A stretch of DNA of 64,000 nt from Epiperipatus broadwayi (taxonomy: Eukaryota; Onychophora; Udeonychophora; Euonychophora; Peripatidae): the NCBI GenBank assembly GCA_028023455.1, contig JAQFVV010000961.1, positions 62,001-126,000 of the forward strand, written 5' to 3'. Positions 1-11,900 of the stretch are shown one piece after another. The notes under the pieces are model-generated. The model worked only from the letters and a program-made list of their open reading frames with translations. It was not told the origin of the DNA and searched no databases. Each line of letters opens with the position of its first letter. The stretch's first letter is position 1. The position numbers and the translations under genes are program-made.

Positions 1-479
1 ATTATATCTGGACAATATTTTAATTAAGAAGAGACATTTTAATATTTATCTGGCTATAGTGGCATGCAAATATAAAGGCATATGGTAACTAATCTGCTTC
101 AAATCATATTTTTATCAATGAATTCCCATAACTTTTGATATCCTTTGTCTGTATGTATATATAATTATTAAGTGAGGTTTCAACTTCGTTTTAAAAATGC
201 TAAATGTGTGTATATTTATGTATACACAAAACACGTATAACTAGTTAATAATTATAAATGTAAAACTAAACGGATTGCTAATTGTGTATTATAAGTAATA
301 AAGGCTATATTAACGCTAAACTAAAAGTATGCGCGTGGATGCCAGGGGCATTCACAATATTTGATAAAGCATTAGACTAATTAAATAGTATAATTAAGGA
401 GAAACTATAAAGTAATTTATCAAGAAGGATTAAGATAATATAAACAAAGCCATTTCTTAAGATAGACAATTCTAAAGTC

Positions 480-800
480 ATGGCATTATCTAATCAGGGA
501 TCGAATAGTAACAAAGAGATGACCACCACGTGGCCAGTGGATGGCCAATCAAGAGAAGCTACTCTAAAATCAAGTCGTGAGTAGTAATAGATCTAAAATT
601 GAACTAAGACCAGTACACTTGCTAAGTGAAGCTCTTGAAAGGCAGATGTGCCATTTCCTCGGGTGCTCCAGTCAGCTCCTTCCTTCACTTAGCCTTGTGG
701 AGAGGTTTACCTCCGGACGTGCCAAAGTAAACCTAGGGACTATGTAACAGGTCATCTTGATCTCATTATTATTTGTTACGCCTTCGGGCCCTTATTTATA
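480..800 (+). repeat. LTR-like dispersed repeat, copy 1
   Basis: This diverged relative of 39850-40140 shares GATGACCA/TGGCCAAT-type motifs and a GGAGAGGT-TACCTCCG block. It also shares a stem AGGTTTAC (703-710)/GTAAACCT (727-734) and a CCTTCGGG tetraloop hairpin near 781-788. Structured leader-like hairpins and two separate copies suggest an LTR or another transcribed repeat. The termini are not defined. Confidence 0.4.
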
Positions 801-1950
801 TAATTATATAGCGTGTGTCTAATAGTCATATTTTTGTATATATTAAACAAGAGTGATTAACTCATATATAACTCTGTAAATGAATTCTTCTTATTTAAAT
901 TTACTTGCCGAGCTGCCTCATTAATTATTATATATTTGTGTTATTGATATTTGCAATCCAGCAAGCAATAGAGTGCCGCTGGACACAGCAAAAAACCTTT
1001 CTCACTTATCGCCAATGTAATGAATTAAGAAATATTTTATAAAGTGAGCAAATACAATATACATCCGCTTTTACAACATCCAAATGTTTTTCCAAAAAAT
1101 TATCTAAAAATAAATTATCTCTAAACTGCAAGAGTATATTAGAAAAGACAATATAAACTATAACGAATAGTTTGTCGCACGAGAGGTCACATGCCATTTA
1201 AAACCTGAATAGCTGTAGATAGGCGATATCGAGTCTACCTTTATATCACTCCATTAAACCATACACATTATGAAAGACAATTTATTAGATGATTGTTTCT
1301 AAGTATTTAACGTATATATTTAGATGCCAAATGAATATAAATAAATAGAATAAATTAATAAATAACCTTTTACATTTATCCACAAAACTTTAAATAGCAT
1401 AGTTAAGTCAAAAACCAAGCAGTGGGTTGAACAGTATTCAATATAATTGCCCTCATCTGATAAAGATGAGCTTAGGGCCTCTATTCTGTCTAATAATACA
1501 TAGATATCACTCTACTGATCAATAAATCAATGGCCAGCTGGGCCAACTCTATAAAAAAAATTTTAAACTTCTTTGGAATCTAAAAAAATTTCAAGTTTCA
1601 CCTAGTCCAGACTCAAACCTCTTATAGACATATCAGGTAATTTTCTCACTACTATAGCTCAATATCTCAATAATTTAATGGCGTATGTAATTAAAAATGC
1701 AGATTAAAGAAGATTTGCACCGTAGTATGTTTTTAACAATAACAACAACAACAACAAAAAAATCCAAAATAATTGTTTGTATTAAATGTGGAATGTCGAT
1801 ATAATAATAATTCAATTATTTTTTAATATTAGCAATGGAATTACGTAACCAACCAAAAGAGGAAAAGATTTTTTTAAAGAAAAGACTTCAGTAATCTCAT
1901 TAGAGAGATATTTAATATATTATTATCAATTAAAAGAATATTGATAAAAT
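801..1950. other. AT-rich sequence, no feature recognised
   Basis: No open frame or repeat of note was seen. It contains simple (AAC)n-type tracts near 1740 and AT-rich intergenic-like DNA. Confidence 0.5.
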
Positions 1951-1962
1951 ATAGCTGCCAGT

Positions 1963-2077
1963 CAAGCGTTGTTAGCCGAGAGGTCAACGCAGCCGCATTG
2001 CAAGCAAGCAGTTGGTTGCAGACGGTTGTTGCGGGTTCGCCTCCCGGCCGATGCTATATATATGAAAAAAAAAAAAA
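1963..2077 (+). mobile_element. tRNA-derived SINE, full insertion
   Basis: The head resembles a Ser/Leu-type tRNA: A box TAGCCGAGAGG and B box GGGTTCGCCTCCC near 2032-2044. It has a short body and an A-rich tail. It is flanked by a 10-bp target-site duplication AGCTGCCAGT (1953-1962 and 2078-2087). A closely similar copy is at 45635-45743. Confidence 0.85.
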
Positions 2078-2339
2078 AGCTGCCAGTTTATTTTAGTGAT
2101 ATTCGTATTCGTTTCATGATATCTACGTGCATGCGAACACCAACAGAAGATATAACTAATCTGAGTCCAAAATCAGTAACTATATCGTTCACCTTAATTA
2201 AATTAAAATCAATACAGAGTTTTAACTTTTTCGAACAATCAATCCTTTATAAGAACAGTTTATTCTTTTTTGTCATTTCTGATTTATTTGTTTTATTTAA
2301 TATTTTTTCTTCTTTTAATATATTTAAAATACAGGCATT

Positions 2340-2415
2340 CTTCACATACCTGGAGCCTAATTATAAATATAGAGGATTTGAACTCAGACTTTCAAGTACC
2401 CTTCAACTATCCACA
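2340..2415 (+). repeat. Family G arm fragment
   Basis: CACATACCTGGAGCCTAATT followed by GGATTTGAACTCAGACTTTC matches the left arm of the family G element at 54134. No matching right arm is present here. Confidence 0.6.
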
Positions 2416-3590
2416 TTTCTTTTAATATCTAAATTCGGCAGCATCAATATGGTTTTGACGTCAGCGATATTTGATTTCAATTATCAAAACATTATTTGGA
2501 AACTGCATGGGAGAAAACAATCATAATCTATTCTAGTATATAAAAATATTGGTAGTTTTACACAAAGACAGACTATCATTCATACAAACGACATAATTCT
2601 GATATAAATTAGATAGTAGTTTAATAATAATACATAAACGTAATCAAATAGACAACATTTTATGATCTCTTGAACTTTCATATTTATTTTACACATATAT
2701 ACATGCACATTAAAAAATAAATAAAATAATACTATTAAACCTAAAGACAGAATGAGAAAGGGGGGGAAAAGGCATATCAATTTGGCAAACAAAATTTGTG
2801 GTGTGATTATACTTCTACATAATATTTTCGATTGCAGAAAGGAATTTGCTGTTAACTGCAAAAAGAGATCCTTTAATTCTTCTTTGAGGTCTTAAAGAAA
2901 TCGAGTAGGCAAATTCCTAATGTCCACTCTATACATTCTTGACATTGGTATATGATTATTCACATAATATACAACAGTGGACAATCTGTTTATCAACACA
3001 TATCAGCTACTGTGGCTAATTTACAGACATTTGATCTCTGAATTTAAGATCAAGAAACATCATAGCCTTTTTTTTCAGTTGGCTGATAGTTCTAAATTGA
3101 AGTATTAGTTGAGTTTTCTTGATGTCAGAATGAGGGTGTGTATATGAATAATTTTTATAAAAATAGATCTTTACAATCATGATAGATAACCTAAAACCTT
3201 ACTACCAGTAGGCTATAAAATTCTCAGCCAAGGCAGTAGTTAGTGACCAAAGGTCAAGAGTGGTAAAAATTTCCTGATTGCAGACTTCAGACCACCATTT
3301 AAGGACAGCCTTTTAGAATAAAAGTTCCTACAATTGCAGATAGTTTTCATGTAAAAGAAAATCACATGAATTAAAAGACTGCATAATATTAAATAAGAAG
3401 TGTTGGCCTTTGTGAACATAAAAAAGGTGAAGAAACGATTTAAAAGACTGAATGTGTATTTTATTGCAATAGTACAAATATTGGAAGCAGAAGTGGACTT
3501 GGAGTTCATTATAAGTAAAAAGTAAAAGAACAACATTGTGGAGATAGAAGATATATAGAAGACATAGTAATTCAGGTTTATGTTCTAATA
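2416..3590. other. AT-rich sequence, no gene recognised
   Basis: Short open frames on the minus strand at 2580-2861 and 3240-3536 have low-complexity composition and no recognisable motif. I do not regard them as genes. Confidence 0.45.
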
Positions 3591-4150
3591 AGTTTTCATT
3601 GTGATGAAAAAGTAATGCATTTTTATATGAATGTAAATTTATTAGTTAGATAACAATTGTTTACTTTTATCTGACCCCCCCCCTCTTCAGGTTCTTAAAT
3701 GATAAATGCGTCAAAAGCGTGAATTTTTAATACTAATGCCAATTTTTGCAAAAATTAATCAATACAGCTTATAGTTTTAAATAACTAAACCAGATGAATA
3801 GTAATTTTAATAGCCTTTGAATAAATCAAAATTATTAAATATGTAATGCTGATTATATATAAACTTATTCATAGACCAATCAAATCTGAATATGTCAGCA
3901 TAATTTACGAGTCAGATTTCTAAAGAATCATTTTTAACAAACTTGCAACAAAAGCTGTCTTTTTCATATTAATGTGAATTTATTGCCAGACAAAAATTGT
4001 CAGTTTTATCTGATTTCCGATTCTTAAACGGTAAATAAACAAAATATTAATACTTTGAAAACACGAAATAGTACTTGTTAATCAAGCCAATTTCTTTAGG
4101 AATCTGACTTGCGAATTACAGTAATGTATTCTGACTTAAATCATATATGA
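3590..4150. repeat. Family K inverted/tandem repeat, copy 1
   Basis: It contains two related blocks about 340 bp apart around ATGTAAATTTATTAGTTAG and ATGTGAATTTATTGCCAGAC. GAGTCAGATTTCTAAAGAAT (about 3910) has an inverted partner at about 4100. Related copies lie at 18780-19265 and 28205-28335. Confidence 0.5.
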
Positions 4151-4949
4151 ATAAATTTATATATCATCAATATTACATAAGTATGGTATTTATTAGAAAT
4201 TAGATTTATAATATTTAGGCTTTAATTAACATGTAATAATAAAAGAACTATATTAATATAATAATTTTGTTTTTTAATACAAAAGTTTTTTTTTTTTGTT
4301 AATTGTTTATTTTCAGATGATACTAGAAAAGTATTATTCATGGCCATAAAGTAGTTTGTTTCCAATATAGCAATGCATTAAGAAAAGGATTTTTTTTTTT
4401 TAAAAAAAAAAAAACATCTCTTTTATGTACCAAATATTATTATACGGAAAGAAAACTAGGAGATTTCAATATCAAACTGTTAATAATATAAAGAATTATA
4501 TTTGTATCAAAAATTTTGTTTTGCCAAATTGTTACTCCATTAGTTAGCTTTTCATCCAGCCTTTAGATATGTTATTCTTCCATTTTCTTATAGTTGATTT
4601 ATTAGCTGCCAGTTTGGAACATATTGTAATGTGCATATATACAGATATAAAAAAAAACAGATATCAATATAAAATCAATTTAAAATAATAAAATCCTTAC
4701 TAAAACAAAATTGTTAAACTACAATATTCAAATGAGAACTGGTTAACTTTTATCAGTGATATAATTCTTATTTAGATAGTAATTTGTTTTTGCCAATTTT
4801 ACTATAAAATTTATAAGGTGTAGTAATTGTTATTGTAATTATTTAGAAACTAATTTAAATTTAAATTAAATAGAATTACAGTATTAAATTTATATTTTCA
4901 GATATATTGTGGGTGAACTGTACACACACACACAATATATATATATATC

Positions 4950-5200
4950 TTAATATAAAATAAAAAACAATACTATACTAGATAAAATCCAAAATTTTTA
5001 CCAAAATCCTTACATGACCATGGTTTCATCTACTACAAATAGTCCTTCTCAAGTGAAAATCAAATTAAAGGAACAAACATATATATACGAACAAACAAAC
5101 TCCCCCATAATTCATTTCAAACACTACCTTCCCTTAATATCAAAATATGTCTTCATAAGATTAATAGCCTCAATACCTTAATATGTATATAAGAATGCAT
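4950..5200 (-). mobile_element. Penelope-like element 3' end fragment
   Basis: It aligns by eye with the region below the GIY-YIG remnant at 24660-24850 (TTCATTTCAAACACTACCTT, CCTTAATAT blocks). On the minus strand it carries CTTGAGAAGG, a short stem-loop, TGAAACCATGGTC, which is a degenerate hammerhead-like core. No coding sequence is left. Confidence 0.45.
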
Positions 5201-6125
5201 AAAATATATTAACAAAACAATGAATCAATAAGACATAAAGATACACTCACATATGAACCATACACATAACATGGATACTGTTATTCATAAAATATACTTC
5301 TCTATTCACATTTTCCTTTAAAAAAAATTATAGCAACCCGAATACATATTGGAGATTTTAGACTAATTCAATTGTTTATTATTTACACCTCGTCTTCTAT
5401 TGCTCATTGTAAAGCAATATTTGACTTCTTCAGCTAAACCATTCAATCTGTATTTGACAACAGTATCATGAATAATTAATGGCTTCCAGGAAGCATTGTT
5501 CATAAATGCAACAGAATTCATATTATATTATTAAGACAAATGACTTGAAATTTTCAAACACACTAAGATTTAAACCAAATGTGCCTGCTTCCACAGCTGA
5601 TTGAAATATAAAATCTATAACTATATATATTAGTGATCTCATTTTAAGTTAAGTGTAGGAATTGTTCATCTTTCTGCCAAATAGTTACAAATATCGAATA
5701 AACAAATCACTATCTGAAAATCGGTAAGCACATATGTACTTTGCAGATGGAAAACAATTAGAAATGCGATATATTATTATCATCGTCATCACATTTTACC
5801 TCCATTGCAATAAATTTTATTCTAGAATTTAATTGGTTATTAAATAAAATATTTATTTTTATTAAACAAATTTCTGTATATGAGCTGGAAACTTTCTGGA
5901 TGTATTTAAACAAATCTCATATATAAAAAAAGATCAATGTAATCACGTATTAAGCATGTGTTCCTTATATACCACATGTTCGAAGTGTAAATTAAATAAA
6001 GCAAACAGTGCATCAGTAGTCCACATATAAGTCATCAAAACTGCTTAAAAAATGAACAGATAAAGACAAGTCAACTGCTACAGATGCGAAGAGAGTATAA
6101 AATTTCTTTAAATTTATTCTTACCC
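5201..6125. other. AT-rich sequence, no feature recognised
   Basis: No coding segment, repeat arm or RNA gene could be supported in this stretch. Confidence 0.45.
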
Positions 6126-6475
6126 TATAATACTAAATTGTCCACACTTTACTACTGTTATCCAATGTTTTATTTACAACCCTTTATTACAGTTTCGATT
6201 ACCCCAGCAATCTTCTTCTGAACTTTATATCTCCTAACCTCAACATGTTACCATCAATAAAGTTCGATTGCTGGGGCAATTGAAACTGTAAACTGTAAGA
6301 AAGGGTGGTAAATAAAGCATGTAACAGTTGAGGTTAGGAGATATAAAGTTCTGAAGAAGATTGCTGGGGCAATCAAAACTGTAAGAAAGGGTGGTAAATA
6401 AAGCATTGTGTAACTGTAGTAAAGTGCTTGGACAATTTAGTATTACATGATATACATTTGGCAATGCAATAAGAA
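6126..6475 (+). mobile_element. Family B inverted-repeat element, copy 1
   Basis: The arms begin TATAATACTAAATTGTCC and end GGACAATTTAGTATTA. A one-sided tail ATGATATACATTTGGCAATG follows, as in copy 2. The core is CTGAAGAAGATTGC-TGGG-GCAATC then AAAAC at 6351-6379. A second plus-strand partial core (GCAATTGAAACTGTAA) lies near 6281 and a minus-strand core at 6183-6225. Confidence 0.75.
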
Positions 6476-6739
6476 AGAGGAGTTATTATACTTCTTGAAG
6501 AAGATTTTTAAATTTATTCATATTTGGTAATATTAAAGATAACTGATATAAAGGTTGATGATTAAATATAAAACATACTTTAAACAAGTGAACATATGTA
6601 AAAACAATAATCATAGAAAGTCTAATAAAAGCGGATGCTCGTTTTTGAGAATAAAACACTATTGTTCATCTGAAAGTTTGTGATAATAGCATTTAACTTG
6701 TAATTATAAGTTGAACTATTAATAATAGCATGGGTTAAC

Positions 6740-7010
6740 ATATAACAGTGTTTCAAGTAATATAATTCTCCTCTTTTCTTCAAGCGTTGTTGGCATTTAC
6801 TAATATAACGGGAATCAAACCTGGGATCTTTAGTTTCGGGAATACTGAATTTAAGATGATAGCCTAATTAGAGGATCATCTCAAGTTCATTATTCATGAA
6901 TCTAAAAGACCCAGGTTTGATTCCCATGCCAGTACTATCAGTAGTCAAACCAGCAATATCTAATGAAGAGGGAAGAATATCTCTCAAAATGCTGCATCAC
7001 ATGCTAACTT
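6740..7010. repeat. Family E-like inverted repeat, diverged
   Basis: The arms carry TTCAAGTAATATAATTCTCC and CTAATGAAGAGGGAAGAATA, relatives of the family E core at 31566-31600. The centre holds CCCAGGTTTGATTCCCATGC, which resembles a tRNA B box. It is more decayed than the 31.5 kb copy. Confidence 0.5.
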
Positions 7011-7689
7011 GTGAACTATTATTAACAAACGAATGTATTTGAAAAGTTTAAGTAAAGGTTTAGTTTTTCTAAAAATATTTGAAAACAAACTGATATCGAA
7101 AAGCTTCGCAAATTTATATATATATGTTCTCAGTCAGATAGACAGATTAGCTAGGCAACAGGGTATTATTTTAAACAGTAATGCTTGATAATTGTCAGTG
7201 GTAGTTTACTGTCGTTGGCCATCCTCTTCACATAATTTATTCTTGCATTTTGATATTTGAAACTCAATCACAAATTTCATGTGTCTTTATATTATTAAAA
7301 TTTATATTTGTTTATGCATACATTTTTTTGCACACAAATATACATATGCATCTGTATTATACATATAAATATATGCATATATATACTTGAGTTGATAAAA
7401 GAAAAGTAATAAATTTCACAAATATTCTTTTTCTAGTTGTAAGATTAAATGTACAATCTTATATATATATAATAGCAACATTTTAAACTGAACCTGTTCA
7501 CTAACGAGGAACCCGTTTTGAATGAATATTCTTTGTAAAACATTGTATTAATTAAAATACATAAATAATTAAATATTTCAAATCACATTTCAATAGAAAT
7601 TGATTTTTACATAATTTGATACAAATTATAAAAGTAATCAATATGAGGTCAAACAAATCGTTCAAACAACAACAAACATCTTATATGTT

Positions 7690-8160
7690 ATTTCCTAAGT
7701 TATTTCATAAATTATTTAATAGTAATATTAGCGATTAAGCCAATGCACATGCGCTTTAAAGATAATTTATAAATGAATACTCTCAATTTTTCCAGATACG
7801 AGATATAGTATTTTAGAAAGAATGGAATGAATCCACCCATTCTTTCGACTCAAACATTTATGTATGGGCAAATCTTAAGTGCGTGGAATTAAGAGCGTGA
7901 AGGTATTACACGATCACTTTAAATTACATTTGTTATGTTTGAATGAATGACGCCTGCGAAATCTTTACAATTTACGAACCGTCCGTCATTCTTTAGTTGA
8001 AACGAAACATATATAATGCCATATTATTTTATATAGCGCTATGTTTTTTATGTAATAGTAATATTAGCGATTAAGCCAATGCACATGCGCTTTAAAGATA
8101 ATCGCTAATATTACTATTACATAAAAAAACATAGCGCTATATAAAATAATATCTCATAAA
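7690..8160. repeat. Family J composite repeat with hairpin
   Basis: The segment TAGTAATATTAGCGATTAAG...GCTTTAAAGATAAT occurs twice in direct orientation (about 7720-7766 and 8056-8101). The second copy sits in a near-perfect hairpin whose arms are about 51 bp, 8021-8071 and 8101-8152, differing by one A. A diverged relative of the middle part is at 33165-33420, and an arm fragment is near 60133. Confidence 0.7.
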
Positions 8161-8868
8161 TTATTTAAGAAACATTTTTTTTTAAAGGAAATATACATAA
8201 AATAATTAACTGATAAGAATGGACCTGCGCCCATTCAATACTTTTCTTTAAATTTAATAAATAATATATAAACAATTTATAGATGTGATATAACAGATTT
8301 CATAAAAAATCAATTGCAATATTCTAAACTTTTTCAAAAAAAAAATTAAAATTAAGTACTTGTGTGTGTGTTAACAGAGTTGTAGAGTTCGATGCATTTA
8401 ATTACGTCATTAAAGTAGGTTTTTTTTGGAGTTTATCTGCCAATATCTGAGTTAGTATGATCAATTCAATGGCTATTGCTAGAGACACTGATAACAAAGC
8501 GATGATTATTGGTCATGACATAGCTGTTAACTTCAATATAAAATTTAGAAGAGATTGAAGAAGAGATATTAATTTTACATCTAAATTTCACACTTCATAC
8601 TGGATAAAAATTAATAACACTATATGGGGGTGATCGACAATATGCTTATTCCTATAAGTGTCTCTAGTAATAGTTTCTGAACCACCCATTATGCAACTGA
8701 TGGCAAGTGAAAATCTTAACAAAATATGAGTGTCGTGATAGTAATAACAAGCAACCACACACATGGAAGAATCAATTGTAAACACACTTCATATATGAAT
8801 ATTTTGATTTCACACACACATACACAGTATATTCTCTTAAAACTATAAACTAAAAAATCTTAGGCTTT
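8161..8868. other. Region downstream of the PLA2 stop codon
   Basis: This must include the 3' UTR of the phospholipase gene on the minus strand, but no unambiguous polyadenylation site was identified. The rest is AT-rich and unremarkable. Confidence 0.4.
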
Positions 8869-8993
8869 TTATAAATCTGAACCACCACTACCCTTAATTT
8901 TACACATGCAGGCATTTTTCTGTGACTCTAAATAGGAATGACAACCAAACGCAACTGTTCCACTGTACATTAATTGTGAAGACAGTTTACAAT
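8869..8993 (-). CDS. PLA2G12A: PLA2G12-like exon 4 (C-terminus, stop)
   Basis: The acceptor follows a run of T (TTTTTTCAG|ATTGT). The exon encodes residues 152-192, including FGCHSYLESQKNACMCKIKG and ending GSGGSDL then TAA at 8871-8869. Cys153, 169, 180 and 182 complete the 14-cysteine set of the family. The 3' UTR must lie below 8869; I could not fix its end. Confidence 0.88.
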
Positions 8994-11900
8994 CTGAAAA
9001 AAAAAAAAAACACTGCTTTAGTAAATGCATGTAGTTTAAGTATACAAACATATTTCTATACTGATTACACATACATATGTACAGTATGTTCCAGTAAAAA
9101 GATTACTGGTTCCCTTTCCAAGTTGCCTGCTGTGGCATATCTGAATCAAGGTATGCTACATAGTAAAATAGCTTAATTAATTACTACAAAAATTTTAAGT
9201 CATGACATAACATGTGATAGTGTGTTTTGTACCCTCAGATAATCTTCAATGTCCTTCTTGCCACCACAAAATCTTACAAACCACTTGTAAATGTTCTTGC
9301 AAACTCATGTATTCACTGCCATAAACAACTTAAATCATTTCAAATGTTTCAGTAGCAGTTTTATCACTTTAAAACAAAATTTAGAGTTACATGTTTCATC
9401 ATGAGTGAAGATAGAATTACATTATCATATTTTATGACACAGTTCATGATCCAGATTAAATCAATTATTATTATAATTTAATTTCTCTGACATCTTTATT
9501 TCTCCATATATCTGTTGTATATCAAAAAATTACAAAAATGCAATACAGAGAGTGTACCAATAGCTCAAACAAGCTCTTAATTAATAAGTGCGGTGTGAGA
9601 AAATATTTAAAATCTCTATCCCGAACACTCTCATCTCCAGACAAACTGGTTTCGAGTTTATGGCTCACATCAGTGGAGAGCTAGAATATTCAGATACTAG
9701 ATCTAAAATATAAACTCAAAACCCAACGCATATTTCAAACGTACATCTGAAAATTTCAGAGTTTCTATTTAAATATACATTTGAAATAAGTGCTGGGTTT
9801 TGAGTTTATATTTTAGATCTAGTGTCCAAATATTCTAGCTCTCCACTGACGTGAGCCATAAGCTCGAAACCTATTGGTCTGAAGATGAGAGTGTTCTGGA
9901 TAGAGATTTAAATATTTTCTCAGACCGCACTTATTAATTAAGAGCTTGTTTGAGCTATTGGTACGCTCTCTGTATTGCATTTTTGTAATTACAAGCTTAT
10001 AAAAGTAATGTCACGTTATATATGACTTGCTTTATTAATTATTATCAAAAAATTATTATTACATTTCTTAATTTTTATTATTGTTAAGGTTAAAGAACAC
10101 TGATGTAATTTTTTATGTATTAGCTAATAAAAATGATATCTATGATGAATGATTAATTAACACCAACAATTTATAATTTAATTTTCTTAAATGTTATTTG
10201 ATTAAATTAATTATTATTATAATTTAATTTCTCTGACATCTTTATTTTTTCCAACCATCTGTTGTATATATTATAAGTGTGTCTGAAAGTTACAAAGGGT
10301 GGGAATTAGATTCATATTTGTTGCTGAGCTTGAAACTAAACAGTAAATAGATCACATAAACTTATATGAGAGTCTGACATCAACAGTTTTTCTGGCAACC
10401 GTCTGCAAGAAATACTCTCTATGGTGTAAATAAATATTAATCCATGGAAAATAAACAAACTGCTGTCATAACTTTACTTTTATATATGTGTCTGAGATGA
10501 AAACTAAAAAGATGAGATTTATCCTACCTTTCAGAATAATCATTAAGCAGGAATATTGTAGTAGATCTTCACTCCATTTGCTCATAAAATTATAATACAT
10601 TTTGTATTTCAAAGGAAGTCTGAAGGCAATCTTCAGTATTACCTTTTGATGCATCAATGTGTGGTTTAAGGATATAGAGGCTTACGCAGTTATCATCTCT
10701 AGTTAATTTACTATAAAAATCCATTTTCTATTACATTTTGACAGATGAATGTGGGATCTGACAATGCTAAAACTTATTACCACTTCATATCACCACTTTG
10801 TTTGTTAAAACTTCTTGCTATTCTAGGTTTTTAATCAGATCGCAGACTTCTCCATTGTATCCCCTACATTCCTCGAACTCACCAATGATCAATTAATCTG
10901 CAAATTCAAAAAGTGGTCCCTTGAGGCAAAATTTCTCGATTTCCTCCTCAAAATCAATCTTCATTCCCTTCCTACAAATCAATTTTTGGTCAACTGTAGG
11001 GGTTTCACCAAGATCTCTTCCATATGCCAACTCTGTAAAACTGACAACGAAACCCCCCAGCACTTCCTACTTAAATGTCCTTTTCTGCTTGGCATGAGAA
11101 ATGTCATCAACTCCTGCCTTTCCTTGCACAGGAATACCATCTTCAACCTCCAAGAATCCATAGAAACAGGGATCATGATCAGTTTTTCTCATCTATGCTC
11201 TCTGGTTGCTCCGATGTGCCATTATCCTTGACCAGAGAGTACATTCAATCAATCAAAAGCTCTTGGACCTAATTCGCACTCCCAAAACCCGAGATACCAA
11301 ACTAGCCCCACCTCCACTCCTCACAGACACTTGGGCAATCCTCCAACTTCCATCCTCTCAGCCTCTGTCATAGGACTTAATCACGAAGACATGCATTTCT
11401 GACCGGTCTGGACTACACACCATTTCCCCTCTCCACTTCCTATTCCCTTTTAACATGTATCCTTCCCTCTTACTATGTTGCTCCTGAAATTTCATTTATT
11501 TTACTGTATCTGTTGTTTTTTTTTTTTTTGATGAATAAACATTTCATCACTGAGAAAAAAAAAATCTTCTTGTTATTCTCTAACATAGGTTTAATTAAAA
11601 CATGGTGGCTACACATAACACCACCAGAACATTACCAACACCCAAATATACAGAAGTATAAAGTAATTAATAAATTAGATGCAGATTAATGAAAGATATT
11701 GTGAGTCCAATTATCCATGAACCTCTTAACGCATAAACATAGATGATTTATATTCATGAATTGTTGTGTATAGCAAATATATTTTTAGGCATGTAATTAT
11801 GAGTTGTTTATATATATTAAATGGTGTTACTAATATAAGGGCTATTACGAACTATGAAGAGATACCGGTGCTTAAATTAAAACAGGCAAAACTCTCCATA

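Noticed and set aside
1963-2060. Functional tRNA gene
   Set aside because: The cloverleaf is imperfect, the copy has a tail and target-site duplication, and four other copies exist; it is a SINE.
1969-2526. 185-codon plus-strand open frame
   Set aside because: It starts inside a SINE and runs through its A tail into a family G arm; no protein-like motif.
10979-11176. Minus-strand open frame over the LINE 3' end
   Set aside because: Shadow of the plus-strand LINE coding sequence.
11075-11272. Second frame over the LINE Cys-rich motif
   Set aside because: It overlaps the better-supported frame that carries the C-x2-C-x8-H-x4-C motif.
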